Origin: Agrobacterium leguminum
Lineage (GTDB): Bacteria; Pseudomonadota; Alphaproteobacteria; Rhizobiales; Rhizobiaceae
Direction: 5' to 3'
NCBI RefSeq assembly: GCF_015704895.1
Contig: NZ_JADQWB010000017.1
Location: forward strand, 1-64,000
Length of the DNA stretch: 64,000 nucleotides
The notes below the pieces were generated by a model. The model did not search any database, was not told the origin of the DNA, and saw only the letters and a program-made list of their open reading frames with translations. The position numbers were made by a program, and so were the translations under genes. Below are positions 51,079 to 61,020 of this stretch, in pieces (the first letter of the stretch is position 1; the number at the start of each line of letters is the position of its first letter).

Positions 51079-51640
51079 ACGTCCGAAATAGCATGCTGCA
51101 GGGCCCCGGGTTTGCCGTTTGCCGGACAGTCTTGACCGCCCTGGCACATGCGCCCCTTATTCCTGTGCAACAACCAAGCAGCAAGTCTGTCGTCGTCACC
51201 TCATTGCGCGACATCGCGGGGATCGGTGACCTTCAGACCAGCAACTTCGAACGAGCCCGTGACGCGGGTGGAAGCCGTCAGGTCACGTCTGACCACCGTA
51301 GCAGCGATGCTCCGCCGGCCTATGGCATTGCCTATCTCCTATGCCGGCCATGAACTGGACACAGGTCTGCGGAGCAACGAGGTCGAAGGGATTGAATCCG
51401 ACCTTGCAAAAGACGGCAAAGCCTCCCATTAAGCGATCCTTATAGATCCCCCGCCGCCCGCCGCTCGGCGTAGCGGCCAGGCATGCCAACCGCGTGGCGA
51501 TCCCTCATATGAGCGAGCACGGTTGTGGGTATTTCCCGTCATCAGGACCAACTGCATGCTGTCCTCCATACCCCGCTGGTCGTCCCGCATGTTGTATATT
51601 GGACATATTGCCGAAGGGAGACACTTCTGACGGAGGATGA
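51079..51640. other. Intergenic stretch with no recognisable gene
   Basis: These 562 bases have short frames on both strands, none with a family resemblance I trust. It may be decayed sequence next to the transfer region. Confidence 0.45.
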
Positions 51641-51991
51641 ATGAGGTATCAAAACGTCTCGGAGGCCTTCATTGAGCTGGAGGCTGCGCAGGCCATCGCG
51701 AAGAAAATCTGCATGCAGAGCACAGATATCTGCTTGTCGATCATCGACGGAGATAAGGACAGGCAACTGAACTTCGAAAATGGGTGTGCGATCATCCAAG
51801 TCGCTGGCGATGGTCTCATCGTACGGGTCTCCGCCGGAGACCTGCTCACGTTCTACGGCATTCAAACGTTGATCGAAGGGCGCTTGTGGCAGCTCGCACC
51901 CGGACCCGCAAGATCAATCACGTGGCTACCAGCACGAGGGGACCGGTCAGGGCAATTCCCGAGAGCGGCGACAACGGACATGAGAGAATGA
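51641..51991 (+). CDS. Small DUF2218-like protein
   Basis: This 116-residue protein has about 80 residues (EAAQAIAKKICMQSTDICLSI, FENGCAIIQVAGDGLIVRVSA, LLTFYGIQTLIEGRLWQLA) following the pattern of DUF2218 proteins, small alpha-beta domains of unknown role often near iron and siderophore genes. The tail after about residue 88 is atypical, so the 3' end may be rearranged. There is a weak GGAGG site upstream. Confidence is limited by the lack of alignment. Confidence 0.45.
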   Translation: MRYQNVSEAFIELEAAQAIAKKICMQSTDICLSIIDGDKDRQLNFENGCAIIQVAGDGLIVRVSAGDLLTFYGIQTLIEGRLWQLAPGPARSITWLPARGDRSGQFPRAATTDMRE

Positions 51992-52193
51992 AGTCCATTG
52001 GCTCCCTCGGATCAATACAGAAGATTTGCAGGGCGTAGCTGTCGAACCACCAAGTGGACCAGCGTCATGCAATATTGTGCTTGGCGCAGGCCTCGTCGCG
52101 AGCAGCTGCCAGCTGCCTCGATTTGACGCAATCAATCCCCGCAGCGACGTTTGTGATCTTCCACCAAACGTTTCGATCCCGTCCCGCCGATTC

Positions 52194-55100
52194 CTATCGG
52201 GTGAAAACACGGCCTCGTTCGATCGTGCGACGCTGGCGCTCGGCGATAATGTTCTGAGTGCTTTCTGCCCGCACCGCCTGCTGCAGCACCTGCAGACGGT
52301 CCCGCATCGCCTCGAAGGCGCGGCGTTGCACCGGTGAGACGAGATTGCCGGTATCCTTCTCACCCCTCAGGATCGCATTCCGGCCGAAACGCTCGTCGAG
52401 CGCCCGGCTGACCTCTGCAAACTCCCGGACGACACGTGGCTCGAGTGAACCCGCAGCAACACCGCGCCTGGCGTTCTTTTCCTTGTCCTTGTTCTGCCTG
52501 TTCACATCTGCCACCAATTTCCGGAGGGCATCCTCGGCCACCTGCGACAGCCCTGGGATGGCAACCGCCATGCGCCGGCGCTCCTCGGTGACAGCTCGTG
52601 TCTCCGCATCAAGGGCTGTCGCCCACGACGCGCCGAGCGAATGCACGCGGGTGGCAACTTCCGGTACGGCCTGGAGCGCTTCCTTGCGCTCGCGACCGGG
52701 GGCGAGCAGCCTGTCCATCAGGCGATCGGAGCCACGCAGCGCACCATAGGCAGAGGGATCGTTGCTGACCGCCGCGGCGATCCGCTCGCCAGCAAAGCCC
52801 TGTCCGACAAGCTCCTCGATCTTTCCGACCGCGCCTGCAGGATCGCGCCAGATGAGCGTCGCGGTCTCGGCAAGGGCTGCGCGATGGTGACGATAGTGCG
52901 CGACCGTGCTAGCACGGTTGCGCGCTTCTTCTTCCACCGGCGTCTGGAACTCGGTCACGGCGGCGAGCATCGGCAACATGGGTATCGCTTCCTGTCCTAC
53001 CTCGACGCTCGCGCCGGCAACGATCTTAGAACGGTCCTGTTTTTCGGCCAAATGCTGTTCCTCGGAAAAACGCCTGACGGCGGCGAACAGGCGGAGGATT
53101 TTCTCCCGGCGCTCCGGCGCAAGATCTTCCGGCATACGTTCGGTGATGTTACGCTGGGCAATCACATCGGCCTTCGCGGTGAAGGCGCTCCAGCCGAAGC
53201 GTGCAGTCAAGGCGTCGTTGACGGCCTTGACCTCCTGAACCAGTTGGCGGTCCTCGACGGCATAGGCGAAAGCGGTCTTGTAGGCATCGTCCCCGCCCCG
53301 TTCGCGGATTCTCTCGATTTCGACGAGGCGTGCCATTGCCGGCTTCGACAGCATCGGGATCGACAGGGACGTATGGGCGCGTCGTTGCTGTTCGCGGATA
53401 CCGAAGCGCTCGACCTTCCGGCGGAATTCCGTGGCATGGGCGCGCGCCAAGGGCAGCAATTCCCTCAGAGCGGCCATCGCGTCCGCGCGCTCATTGCGGG
53501 CTATGCGTCCGTCGACCACCAGATCAGAACCGCGCAGTCGGCCGAGCCGATCCGGTGCTGCGGCAAGATCCTCGGCAAGCGTCCGAGGTTCAACGCCACC
53601 GTCAGACGCCAGGGCATTGAGGGTCGAGAGGGCGGCCACCGGATCGCGGTAGATTTTCTCCAGCAAGGGCCGCAGGATCGCTTCCCGGTCCATCCAGGCC
53701 GGCGATGAAAGCTGCGCCAGCCGCGCATCCTCATCCACACCGCGAGCGAATTGGGTGGTGGGTGGGACCAGATAATGGCCGCTGACTGGAACTCCTTCAG
53801 CAACAGTTTGCGCCCGGTCCTCATTGTAGGCGGCACGCCGTTCCCGCTCGATCGCGAACCCGAACGCCACGCTCGCGCGCTCCCAGAGCTTCGCCACCAG
53901 CTCCCGCTTTTCCACAACCCAGGCCAGCCGCCGAGAAGCGCCGTCCTCCATTCCGGCTGCAGCCTGGGAGAGCGTATCGAGCCCGCGCCGTCGCGCGAAA
54001 TCCTGCGCATGCGCCCGGTAGCTTTCCTCGCTCTCGAAATCGAGTGTCGTGGTTTTCGCGCCGGAGCGCGACAGGCGCTCGATTAGACGCCCAAACAGTT
54101 CCGGCCGGTGGCTCTCCTTCTCGATGCGCTCCTGGCGTACTTCCGCGGCTTCGATCTGCTTGGCCGTCCAGACGTTGCGGTCGACCTCGCGTTCCTCGGC
54201 CCGCTTCTCGCCGGTCTTCTCGTCAACGACCGTAATCTCGACCTTGACCTTTTCGACACCATCCTTGCGCAGCGTCACGGTGTCGCCCTCCGAGACGCCC
54301 CCCTTTTCCAGCGCTTTCGGCAGGCTCACGCCCCAGAGACGGTGGACGGTTCCGTCATCCGTCCTGACGTCGGCATAGGGGCTCTCATCCACATCCTCGT
54401 CATCGGGCCGGAACTTTGCTTCTCCCGTTTCCACGAGTTCGCCGGTTACGCCAGCCGCATGATCGGCGCGCGGCTTCCATCCCCATTCCGGCTTCGGCTC
54501 GAAATCCTCTTTCGCGGCATAGAGGTCGGCGCCGTCGCGATGCCGCGTCATCGATACATAGGTCAGGTGCTGGTCCATCATGCCGGTGGCGAGCACCAAG
54601 GTCCGATCGACGGTCGACCCTTGGGATTTGTGGATGGTGGCGGCATAGCCATGATCGACATTGCGATAGCTGTTTTCGCTGATCATAACATCGCGGCGAT
54701 TGTCGAGACGGACGGACAACAAGGCATCGCCTCGTTTGTCGCTGGTGGAAACGACCGTGCCAAGCATGCCGTTCTTCACATATTGCGGACCGAGGCTTTT
54801 GGCGCGGGGTTCCACGAAACAGGCATTTTCCAGAAAGATGATCCGGTCACCAGCGGCAAACTCCCGCTCGCCACGCTCTGTCCGAAAAGAGCGACAATCA
54901 CCAAGCGCGCCGGCGTCGATCATCACCGATCGCAGCGCCTCGTTCAGGCGCTTCACGTCCTCGTTGGTATGGGCGAGTAAGAGCAGCTCGTCGCCGCGAA
55001 GGCGGCCTTCCCTGCCCTGCAAAACGGAAGCCTCGATCGCCCGGTTGCGCGCCTCCGTCCAGTCGGCAACCATCCTGGCGACAATCTCATCGCGCGTGTC

Positions 55101-56831
55101 CGCCTCGACCAGATGGCCGTGCTGGGCATAGGCGTCGAGGCCTTTCTCGACCTCACCGCGTGCAAAGAGCCGGGAGGCGTCGCGCGCCCATTGTTCGCGC
55201 TGGCGACGAACGCCGGCGAGTTCGGCAAAGCCGATCCGCTCCGATATGGCCCGGAACGCAGCACCGGCCTGGATCGGCTGCAACTGCATGGCATCACCGA
55301 CCAGAACGACTTTCGCCTCAGCTTCCTCGGCGGCCTTCAGCACGCGCGCCATCTGCTGCGACGACACCATGCCAGCCTCATCGATGACCAGCACATTGCC
55401 GCGCTCCAGCAAATCGCGCCCGCTCGCCCAAGCCAGTTCCCATGACGCCAGCGTGCGTGACTTGATGCCGGAACTGTCTTCCAGCCCTTCGGCCGCCTTG
55501 CCGGCAAGCGCTGCTCCGACGACACGGCGACCGTCGCTTTCCCAAGCAACGCGCGCCGCCGCCAGCAGCGTCGACTTGCCCGCACCGGCAAGACCGACCA
55601 CCGCCGCGATACCGCTCTCGCCCGTGACATGACGGACCCCATCGACCTGCTCCGCGTCGAGCCGGAACCGCTTTTCCGGATCGGCGGTCTCAACGGTATC
55701 GACCGCGGCAGCAACTTTCCGCGAAGAAACCCCGAAACCTTTGCGCTCGGAAAAAATGCGCGCCGACTGCGCCATGCCATATTCGATGCGCAGCATATTG
55801 CGCGTCGTGAAGACGGCCGGTTCCGCCGCCTTTCCACTCTCAGGGTCGAACACCTGCGGCTTCAGGGTCACGAGATCGTCCGACGCCATCAGGCGCGCCC
55901 GGATATTGGCGAAATCGACGGGATCGTCGACATAGCGATGCAGCGCCCTGGCGATATCCTTTTCGTCGAACGTCGAGCGCTCATTGCCGAGCTGCTTCAG
56001 CAGAAGCTCCGGTTCCACCAGCAACCGATCCGCCATGTCCTGACGCCGGGCAAGATCGGCCGGCGCAAAATACATCTCGACGCCCTTGCGGGCGAGTGCC
56101 GCCTTCTCCGGGCCGAGATGTTTTTGCGCGATCCCGTCGAGACCCTGTTCGGCATAGGAGCGCCCATCGAGACGGATCTCATGGCCGGCAAGCGCCAGAT
56201 GTCGGTTGGCGGTCTCCGCCCAGGCAATTTTCCATGCCTTCATGGTTTCCTTATCGCCGGCCCAGAGCTTGTAGACGATCTTGCCGTTCGGGCGGTCCGG
56301 TGTGACAACGCGCAGCGGATTGCCATCCTCTCCCAGAACGGCAACCTTTTTCGCTCCGAATCCCTCCTCCGTCAGCAGTCGGAGCGTTGTCATCAGATGG
56401 ATGTGCGGATTTCCGTCTTTGTCGTGATAGACCCAATCCACGACCATCCCCCTCGATGTAAAATTCTCCTGCACGAACTCGCGCACCAGAGCGATATTCT
56501 CTGCCCGCGTCAGTTCCTCCGGAAGAGCGATGATGAGTTCCCGGGCAAGCTGCGCGTCCGCTCGCGTCTCAAAGGCGTCAACCGCATTCCAAAAGGCCTC
56601 GCTGGCGCTGGCGACGGAGCGACCGTCGATGGCGGTCTTCAGCCAGGCGGGTATCTGATCGGGCAGCGCCAACTCCTCATGCACGAGTTCGGACGCCCCT
56701 CCCCGATAGCTGAAGGACGTTCCAGCCTGCTCGTCCATCATCCGGGCACGATGACGGTAGGCGGCTGCCGAGACGATGCTGCGCCCCGCTCCCCTTCCGA
56801 TCACCTGCGCTCTGACGAACATGATCGCCAC
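52194..56831 (-). CDS. traA: TraA relaxase-helicase of conjugal transfer
   Basis: This 1545-residue Ti-type relaxase has an N-terminal MobA/MobL (MOB-Q) domain with Tyr25 in SAAAYRHRAR and the metal-binding His143-x-His145 in NPHIHLMTTL. A RecD-like helicase domain follows, with Walker A GLAGAGKS (413-420) and LVIDEAGMV (about 481-489), and a long coiled C-terminal region. It nicks oriT and unwinds the transferred strand. The start is GTG 56831; an internal ATG at 56822 is possible. It is divergent from traC across the oriT at 56856-56887. No traF, traB or traH follows, unlike Ti plasmids, so the layout is closer to pAt-type plasmids. It is full length and intact. Confidence 0.93.
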   Translation of the reverse strand: MAIMFVRAQVIGRGAGRSIVSAAAYRHRARMMDEQAGTSFSYRGGASELVHEELALPDQIPAWLKTAIDGRSVASASEAFWNAVDAFETRADAQLARELIIALPEELTRAENIALVREFVQENFTSRGMVVDWVYHDKDGNPHIHLMTTLRLLTEEGFGAKKVAVLGEDGNPLRVVTPDRPNGKIVYKLWAGDKETMKAWKIAWAETANRHLALAGHEIRLDGRSYAEQGLDGIAQKHLGPEKAALARKGVEMYFAPADLARRQDMADRLLVEPELLLKQLGNERSTFDEKDIARALHRYVDDPVDFANIRARLMASDDLVTLKPQVFDPESGKAAEPAVFTTRNMLRIEYGMAQSARIFSERKGFGVSSRKVAAAVDTVETADPEKRFRLDAEQVDGVRHVTGESGIAAVVGLAGAGKSTLLAAARVAWESDGRRVVGAALAGKAAEGLEDSSGIKSRTLASWELAWASGRDLLERGNVLVIDEAGMVSSQQMARVLKAAEEAEAKVVLVGDAMQLQPIQAGAAFRAISERIGFAELAGVRRQREQWARDASRLFARGEVEKGLDAYAQHGHLVEADTRDEIVARMVADWTEARNRAIEASVLQGREGRLRGDELLLLAHTNEDVKRLNEALRSVMIDAGALGDCRSFRTERGEREFAAGDRIIFLENACFVEPRAKSLGPQYVKNGMLGTVVSTSDKRGDALLSVRLDNRRDVMISENSYRNVDHGYAATIHKSQGSTVDRTLVLATGMMDQHLTYVSMTRHRDGADLYAAKEDFEPKPEWGWKPRADHAAGVTGELVETGEAKFRPDDEDVDESPYADVRTDDGTVHRLWGVSLPKALEKGGVSEGDTVTLRKDGVEKVKVEITVVDEKTGEKRAEEREVDRNVWTAKQIEAAEVRQERIEKESHRPELFGRLIERLSRSGAKTTTLDFESEESYRAHAQDFARRRGLDTLSQAAAGMEDGASRRLAWVVEKRELVAKLWERASVAFGFAIERERRAAYNEDRAQTVAEGVPVSGHYLVPPTTQFARGVDEDARLAQLSSPAWMDREAILRPLLEKIYRDPVAALSTLNALASDGGVEPRTLAEDLAAAPDRLGRLRGSDLVVDGRIARNERADAMAALRELLPLARAHATEFRRKVERFGIREQQRRAHTSLSIPMLSKPAMARLVEIERIRERGGDDAYKTAFAYAVEDRQLVQEVKAVNDALTARFGWSAFTAKADVIAQRNITERMPEDLAPERREKILRLFAAVRRFSEEQHLAEKQDRSKIVAGASVEVGQEAIPMLPMLAAVTEFQTPVEEEARNRASTVAHYRHHRAALAETATLIWRDPAGAVGKIEELVGQGFAGERIAAAVSNDPSAYGALRGSDRLMDRLLAPGRERKEALQAVPEVATRVHSLGASWATALDAETRAVTEERRRMAVAIPGLSQVAEDALRKLVADVNRQNKDKEKNARRGVAAGSLEPRVVREFAEVSRALDERFGRNAILRGEKDTGNLVSPVQRRAFEAMRDRLQVLQQAVRAESTQNIIAERQRRTIERGRVFTR

Positions 56832-56855
56832 GACTGGCCTCCGAACCTCTCAGGC

Positions 56856-56887
56856 ACGTCGCGACAGCGACGTATATTGCGCCCTTA
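56856..56887 (-). other. oriT with RSF1010-like nic region
   Basis: A perfect inverted repeat, ACGTCGC (56856-56862) and GCGACGT (56867-56873), is followed directly by ATATTGCGCCCTTA (56874-56887). The TGCGCCCTT core matches the nic region shared by RSF1010 and Agrobacterium plasmids. It lies 25 bp from the traA start in the 221-bp traA-traC intergenic region, exactly where Ti/pAt oriTs are. The strand and exact nick base are not determined here. Confidence 0.85.
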
Positions 56888-57052
56888 AACCGATCGAACC
56901 GAAGGGCCGATACCGCTTTTCCGGAAGACGGCCCAAGCCGGATTTCCGGCATCGACGTTTTGGGGGCTTGCACAAGGTAGCTTATTTGACTATCGTATTC
57001 TAGTTAGTTAAAAAGGAAATCGGAACTTTGTTGCAGGGAAAAGGAACCGTGG

Positions 57053-57340
57053 ATGGCCGCGAAATCGTCAATTCTGGATATCGATGTTCAGATCGAGAAG
57101 CTGCGCGAACGCAGGCGTTCTCTGATAGTTAAATCCGCCGAGCGCTTCGCCCGGGCCGCCACGAAGTCGGGGCTAGCGGAGATGGAGATCGCTGACGAGG
57201 AGGTCGATCGCATCTTCGAAGAGATCGCCGCACGATTTCGCAAAGAGGGGAAAAAGGGGGTTGCTGGCGCATCTGCTCCGGCGCGTCGACCAGCAGATGG
57301 TGGGGCTGGAACGCCGCAGGCGGTTTCAAATGACGGCTGA
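57053..57340 (+). CDS. traC: TraC conjugal transfer protein
   Basis: This 95-residue protein has the TraC pattern DIDVQIEKLRERRRSLIVKSAERFARAA, then EMEIADEEVDRIFEEIAARFRK. It is highly charged and helical. TraC is an accessory relaxosome protein in Ti/pAt transfer. It is divergent from traA, and its 3' end overlaps traD by 11 bp. Confidence 0.85.
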   Translation: MAAKSSILDIDVQIEKLRERRRSLIVKSAERFARAATKSGLAEMEIADEEVDRIFEEIAARFRKEGKKGVAGASAPARRPADGGAGTPQAVSNDG

Positions 57341-57569
57341 CCGGAAACAAGAAGCCCGGGAAAAATTCCTGCTTGGCGGCATCGTCGTCAAGGCAGGCCT
57401 GTCGAAAGCCGACCGGGCATTTCTGCTCGGCGGTCTGCTTGAACTCGCGCGCGTGACGGCGGGCTCTCCCGAACACCGGCGGCTGCGCGATATCGGCGGA
57501 GAAGCGTTCAAGGCCCCGGCACTCGAGGGAGAGGTCGCGCGCGCCGGGGAGATGCTGGAGTGGCATTGA
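57330..57569 (+). CDS. traD: TraD conjugal transfer protein
   Basis: This 79-residue protein contains AREKFLLGGIVVKAGLSKADRAFLLGGLLELA, the conserved TraD sequence of rhizobial plasmids. I chose ATG 57330, overlapping the traC stop; a longer in-frame start at 57261 lies within traC. TraD is a small accessory factor of unknown mechanism. The stop overlaps the traG GTG start by 10 bp. Confidence 0.85.
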   Translation: MTADRKQEAREKFLLGGIVVKAGLSKADRAFLLGGLLELARVTAGSPEHRRLRDIGGEAFKAPALEGEVARAGEMLEWH

Positions 57570-59479
57570 AGGGAAAGCTGCATCCTAGTCTTTTGCTCAT
57601 GCTCGTACCGATCGTGGTCACGGCGATCACCGTCCATATCGTCGGCTGGCGATGGGCAGGACTGGCGACTGGCATGGCCGGCAAGACCGAATACTGGTTC
57701 CTACGCGCAGCTCCGTTACCGGCGCTTCTGTTCGGACCGCTCGCCGGCCTGTTGACGGTTTGGGCGCTACCCATGCATCGTCGGCGACCGATCGCCATGG
57801 TGAGCCTCTTGTGCTTTCTCGGCGTCGTCGGCTTCTATGCCTTGCGAGAATACGGACGTCTCGCTCCTTCCGTCGAGCGCGGGATCGTCAGTTTGGACTA
57901 TGCGCTTTCCTATCTCGACATGGTGGTCGTGGTGGGAGCGCTGTGCGGGTTCATGGCGGTCGCGGCCTCGGCCCGCATCTCCACCGTCGTGCCCGAACAG
58001 GTCAAACGCGCGCGGCGGGCAACCTTCGGCGACGCCGACTGGCTTTCGATGTCCGCCACGGGAAACCTCTTTCCGCCGGATGGCGAAATTGTCGTCGGCG
58101 AGCGTTACCGCGTCGACAAGGCAATCGTCCATGAGCTGCCCTTCGATCCGAACGATCGCTCGACATGGGGACAGGGCGGCAAGGCCCCGCTCCTCACTTA
58201 TAAGCAAGACTTCGATTCCACCCATATGCTCTTCTTCGCCGGATCGGGTGGATACAAGACAACCAGCAATGTCGTGCCGACGGCACTGCGCTACACCGGG
58301 CCGTTGATCTGCCTCGATCCGTCAACCGAGGTAGCGCCCATGGTGGTCGAGCATCGCACCCGCGTCCTCGGCCGCGAGGTCATGGTGCTCGATCCGACGA
58401 ACCCGATCATGGGCTTCAACGTGCTCGACGGCATCGAGACGTCGAAGCAAAAGGAAGAAGATATCGTCGGCGTCGCCCATATGCTCCTGTCGGAGAGCAT
58501 GCGCTTCGAAAGTTCGACCGGCTCGTACTTCCAGAGCCAGGCGCACAATCTTCTGACCGGGCTGCTCGCCCACGTTGTGCTGTCGCCGGACTATGCCGGA
58601 AGGCGAAACCTACGCAGCCTGCGCCAGATCGTTTCCGAACCTGAGCCGTCGGTGCTCGCCATGCTGCGCGACATTCAGGAGAATTCGGCCTCAGTCTTCA
58701 TCCGCGAAACCCTGGGCGTCTTCACCAACATGACCGAGCAGACATTCTCAGGCGTCTATTCGACGGCGTCGAAGGATACGCAATGGCTGTCGCTCGACAG
58801 CTACGCCGCACTGGTGTGTGGCAATGCCTTCAAATCGAGCGATATCGTCAGAGGAAAGAAGGACGTCTTCCTGAATATCCCTGCGCCGATCCTGCGCTCC
58901 TATCCGGGTATCGGCCGGGTAATCATCGGCGCGCTGATCAATGCGATGATTGAGGCCGACGGCGGGTTCAAACGCCGAGCGCTGTTCATGCTCGATGAGG
59001 TCGACCTGCTCGGCTACATGCGCGTTCTCGAAGAGGCGCGCGATCGCGGCCGCAAGTACGGGATATCGATGATGCTGATGTATCAGTCGGTCGGTCAGCT
59101 TGAGCGGCATTTCGGGAAGGACGGCGCGGTGTCATGGATCGATGGCTGCGCCTTCGCAAGTTACGCCGCGATCAAGGCGCTCGACACGGCGCGCAACGTC
59201 TCGGCGCAATGCGGAGAAATGACGGTCGAGGTCAAGGGCAGTTCCCGCAACATCGGCTGGGATATGAAGAACAGCGCGTCGCGCAAATCGGAGAATGTGA
59301 ATTTCCAGCGGCGGCCGCTCATCATGCCGCACGAAATCACGCAGTCGATGCGCAAGGACGAGCAGATCATCATCGTGCAGGGGCATAGCCCGATCCGCTG
59401 CGGTCGCGCGATCTATTTTCGGCGAAAGGACATGGACGCGGCCGCCAGGGCCAATCGTTTCGTCAAGCTCGACCCGTAG
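57560..59479 (+). CDS. traG: TraG coupling protein (VirD4-type)
   Basis: This 639-residue type IV coupling protein starts at GTG 57560. N-terminal membrane helices (about 12-130) precede the ATPase domain with Walker A FAGSGGYKTTS (about 226-236) and Walker B RALFMLDEVDLLG (about 474-486). It delivers the TraA-bound strand from oriT to the mating pore. It appears intact and ends the traCDG operon. The mating-pore genes (trb or virB/avhB type) are not in this window. Confidence 0.93.
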   Translation: MALKGKLHPSLLLMLVPIVVTAITVHIVGWRWAGLATGMAGKTEYWFLRAAPLPALLFGPLAGLLTVWALPMHRRRPIAMVSLLCFLGVVGFYALREYGRLAPSVERGIVSLDYALSYLDMVVVVGALCGFMAVAASARISTVVPEQVKRARRATFGDADWLSMSATGNLFPPDGEIVVGERYRVDKAIVHELPFDPNDRSTWGQGGKAPLLTYKQDFDSTHMLFFAGSGGYKTTSNVVPTALRYTGPLICLDPSTEVAPMVVEHRTRVLGREVMVLDPTNPIMGFNVLDGIETSKQKEEDIVGVAHMLLSESMRFESSTGSYFQSQAHNLLTGLLAHVVLSPDYAGRRNLRSLRQIVSEPEPSVLAMLRDIQENSASVFIRETLGVFTNMTEQTFSGVYSTASKDTQWLSLDSYAALVCGNAFKSSDIVRGKKDVFLNIPAPILRSYPGIGRVIIGALINAMIEADGGFKRRALFMLDEVDLLGYMRVLEEARDRGRKYGISMMLMYQSVGQLERHFGKDGAVSWIDGCAFASYAAIKALDTARNVSAQCGEMTVEVKGSSRNIGWDMKNSASRKSENVNFQRRPLIMPHEITQSMRKDEQIIIVQGHSPIRCGRAIYFRRKDMDAAARANRFVKLDP

Positions 59480-59645
59480 TAAGTGCTGAACCGTGCCCGA
59501 AGGCCTCGCCCACTCTTTTTTTCGGGAGCAACCGGCACACTTCTGCAGAACAAACCCACAAATCATCACCGCAATGAATCGGTCGGGCCGGATTGATTCA
59601 AGGAAGTCGTTGGACGCTGCTTCCAAAGAAAGCGAGACTCCGGCC

Positions 59646-59909
59646 ATGAAGGACAAAGATACAGCAACAGTTCATCTTCGCCGCATCGACCAGTCGCAGA
59701 ATATGCGGCGGTACTACTCTATCGCCATTCAGCCGACGCTGTTCGGTGGGGCTTCGGTCATCCGAAACTGGGGCCGTATCGGCGCAAATGGCCAGTCGAA
59801 GATGGAGACCTTCGACGGAAAGGACGAGGCGGCGCAGGCATTCGAGCGCCTCGCGCGGATAAAGCGCCGCCGCGGTTATCGCACCATTGACGCTACCGGA
59901 AACGGCTAA
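59646..59909 (+). CDS. Small WGR-domain protein
   Basis: This 87-residue protein is almost entirely one WGR domain: LRRIDQSQNMRRYYSIAIQPTLFGGASVIRNWGRIGANGQ, with the Trp-Gly-Arg at about residues 42-44. WGR domains bind DNA or RNA in PARPs, and small versions are common on rhizobial plasmids without known function. I chose ATG 59646; upstream in-frame ATGs would add residues of unusual composition. The 3' end overlaps the convergent PemK-like gene by 17 bp. Confidence 0.8.
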   Translation: MKDKDTATVHLRRIDQSQNMRRYYSIAIQPTLFGGASVIRNWGRIGANGQSKMETFDGKDEAAQAFERLARIKRRRGYRTIDATGNG

Positions 59910-60306
59910 TCTCTGTGAGATCCTTGCGGCGGGCGATGAACTCACGCAGGAGCGGCAGGAAGAAAGCCTTGCTGAAGCGCCCGACCGGCGGTTCCGGCTC
60001 CAGATAGAAAGATCTGCCGACAATATCTGTATTGAATTCATCGAGAATGATCCAGAGACGCCGGTCGGCGTCGAGACCTGCACGACGTTTCTCGATGTCG
60101 GGAATCTCGGGGGCAAACCGCGACTTCTCAGGCTCCTTGGTGGTGATCGGAAAGAAAAGCACAAAATCACCATCCATGCGATGAAGCCGGACACCAACGG
60201 TGACCGGCCGGTCCTTGCGCCCTTCGGTCTCTCCCGCGCGGGCCTGCCGCGCCCACAGATAGGCCCTGTCGGCTCGAAGCTGATGAGGTGGAACGGCCCT
60301 TCTCAA
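59893..60306 (-). CDS. PemK/MazF-like protein, uncertain 5' end
   Basis: About 137 residues. AYLWARQARAGETEGRKDRPVTVGVRL, VLFFPITTKEPE and LDADRRLWIILDEFNTD follow the pattern of uncharacterised PemK-like proteins, a branch of the MazF toxin fold. The only in-frame start found is TTG 60306, at the border of the IS110 remnant, so the true N-terminus may have been removed. No antitoxin gene is adjacent. Toxicity is not established for this branch. Confidence 0.5.
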   Translation of the reverse strand: MRRAVPPHQLRADRAYLWARQARAGETEGRKDRPVTVGVRLHRMDGDFVLFFPITTKEPEKSRFAPEIPDIEKRRAGLDADRRLWIILDEFNTDIVGRSFYLEPEPPVGRFSKAFFLPLLREFIARRKDLTEISRFR

Positions 60307-60365
60307 ACGGCATCAAGTGCCTAACGTGGTCGTGTTTAAACGCCACAAAGAAGAAGGACCGCTCC

Positions 60366-61020
60366 ATGGAAAAGATTACCACAGTCGGGCTGGATTTGGC
60401 CAAAACCGTTTTTCAGGTTCACGGCATTGCTTCGGATGGAAGTGTGATTGTGCGTCGCGCGCTCCGCCGGTCTCAGGTGCTGGACTTCTTTCGCACAAGC
60501 CTGTGGCAGCGCGCATTATTGGGCTCGGGGAAATTCAGGCTCTGGGGCATAGGGTTCGGTTGATGCCGCCTGCCTATGTGAAGCCTACCTCAAACGCAAC
60601 AAAACTGACGCGGCAGACGCCGAAGCTATTTGCGAGGCAGTCACCAGGTCGACCATGCGCTACGTGCCGGCAAAAACACCGGACGAGCAGGCTGCCGGAA
60701 TGGTGCTCAAAGCACGAGATCTGCCCATCCGTCAGCGCACTCAGGCAATCAACGCCTTGAGAGCTCATCTTGCCGAACTGGGCATTGTCAGAGCGACCAG
60801 TCTGGTCGGAATCATGCCTTGCCGCCATAGTGCGCGACGACAGTGACCTGAGACTGCCGGTTGAAGCGCGAATGGCTTTGGAAGAGCTCGTCGAGCAAAT
60901 CGAGACGGTGACGGCACGCATTGAAAGGCTCGATCGAAAGATCCTTGAGGCGGTGAGAAAAGACGACAGCGCTCGGCGCCTGACAGCGATACCCGGCGTG
61001 GGGCCGATCATCGCAGCGAA
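60366..61020 (+). pseudogene. IS110-family transposase remnant, multiply frameshifted
   Basis: It starts MEKITTVGLDLAKTVFQVHG, with the IS110 DEDD-type first Asp, then RALRRSQVLDFFR. Sequence continues in other frames as LGHRVRLMPPAYVKP, MRYVPAKTPDEQAAGMVLKA and then VRDDSDLRLPVEARMALEEL up to RLTAIPGVGPIIAA. At least three frame changes are needed, and the C-terminal Ser-recombinase-like part is lost after about 61020. Confidence 0.85.

Noticed and set aside
51148-51432. Possible small gene between the LysR and DUF2218-like genes
   Set aside because: Codon pattern and composition are unlike neighbours, and no family is recognised.
52641-53708. 355-codon plus-strand frame inside traA
   Set aside because: It is fully antisense to the relaxase, lacks a ribosome site and has no domain; it is a coding-strand artefact of GC-rich DNA.
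55629-56888. 419-codon plus-strand frame opposite the traA N-terminus
   Set aside because: It is antisense to conserved relaxase and helicase motifs and its composition (many His, Arg) is typical of a shadow frame.
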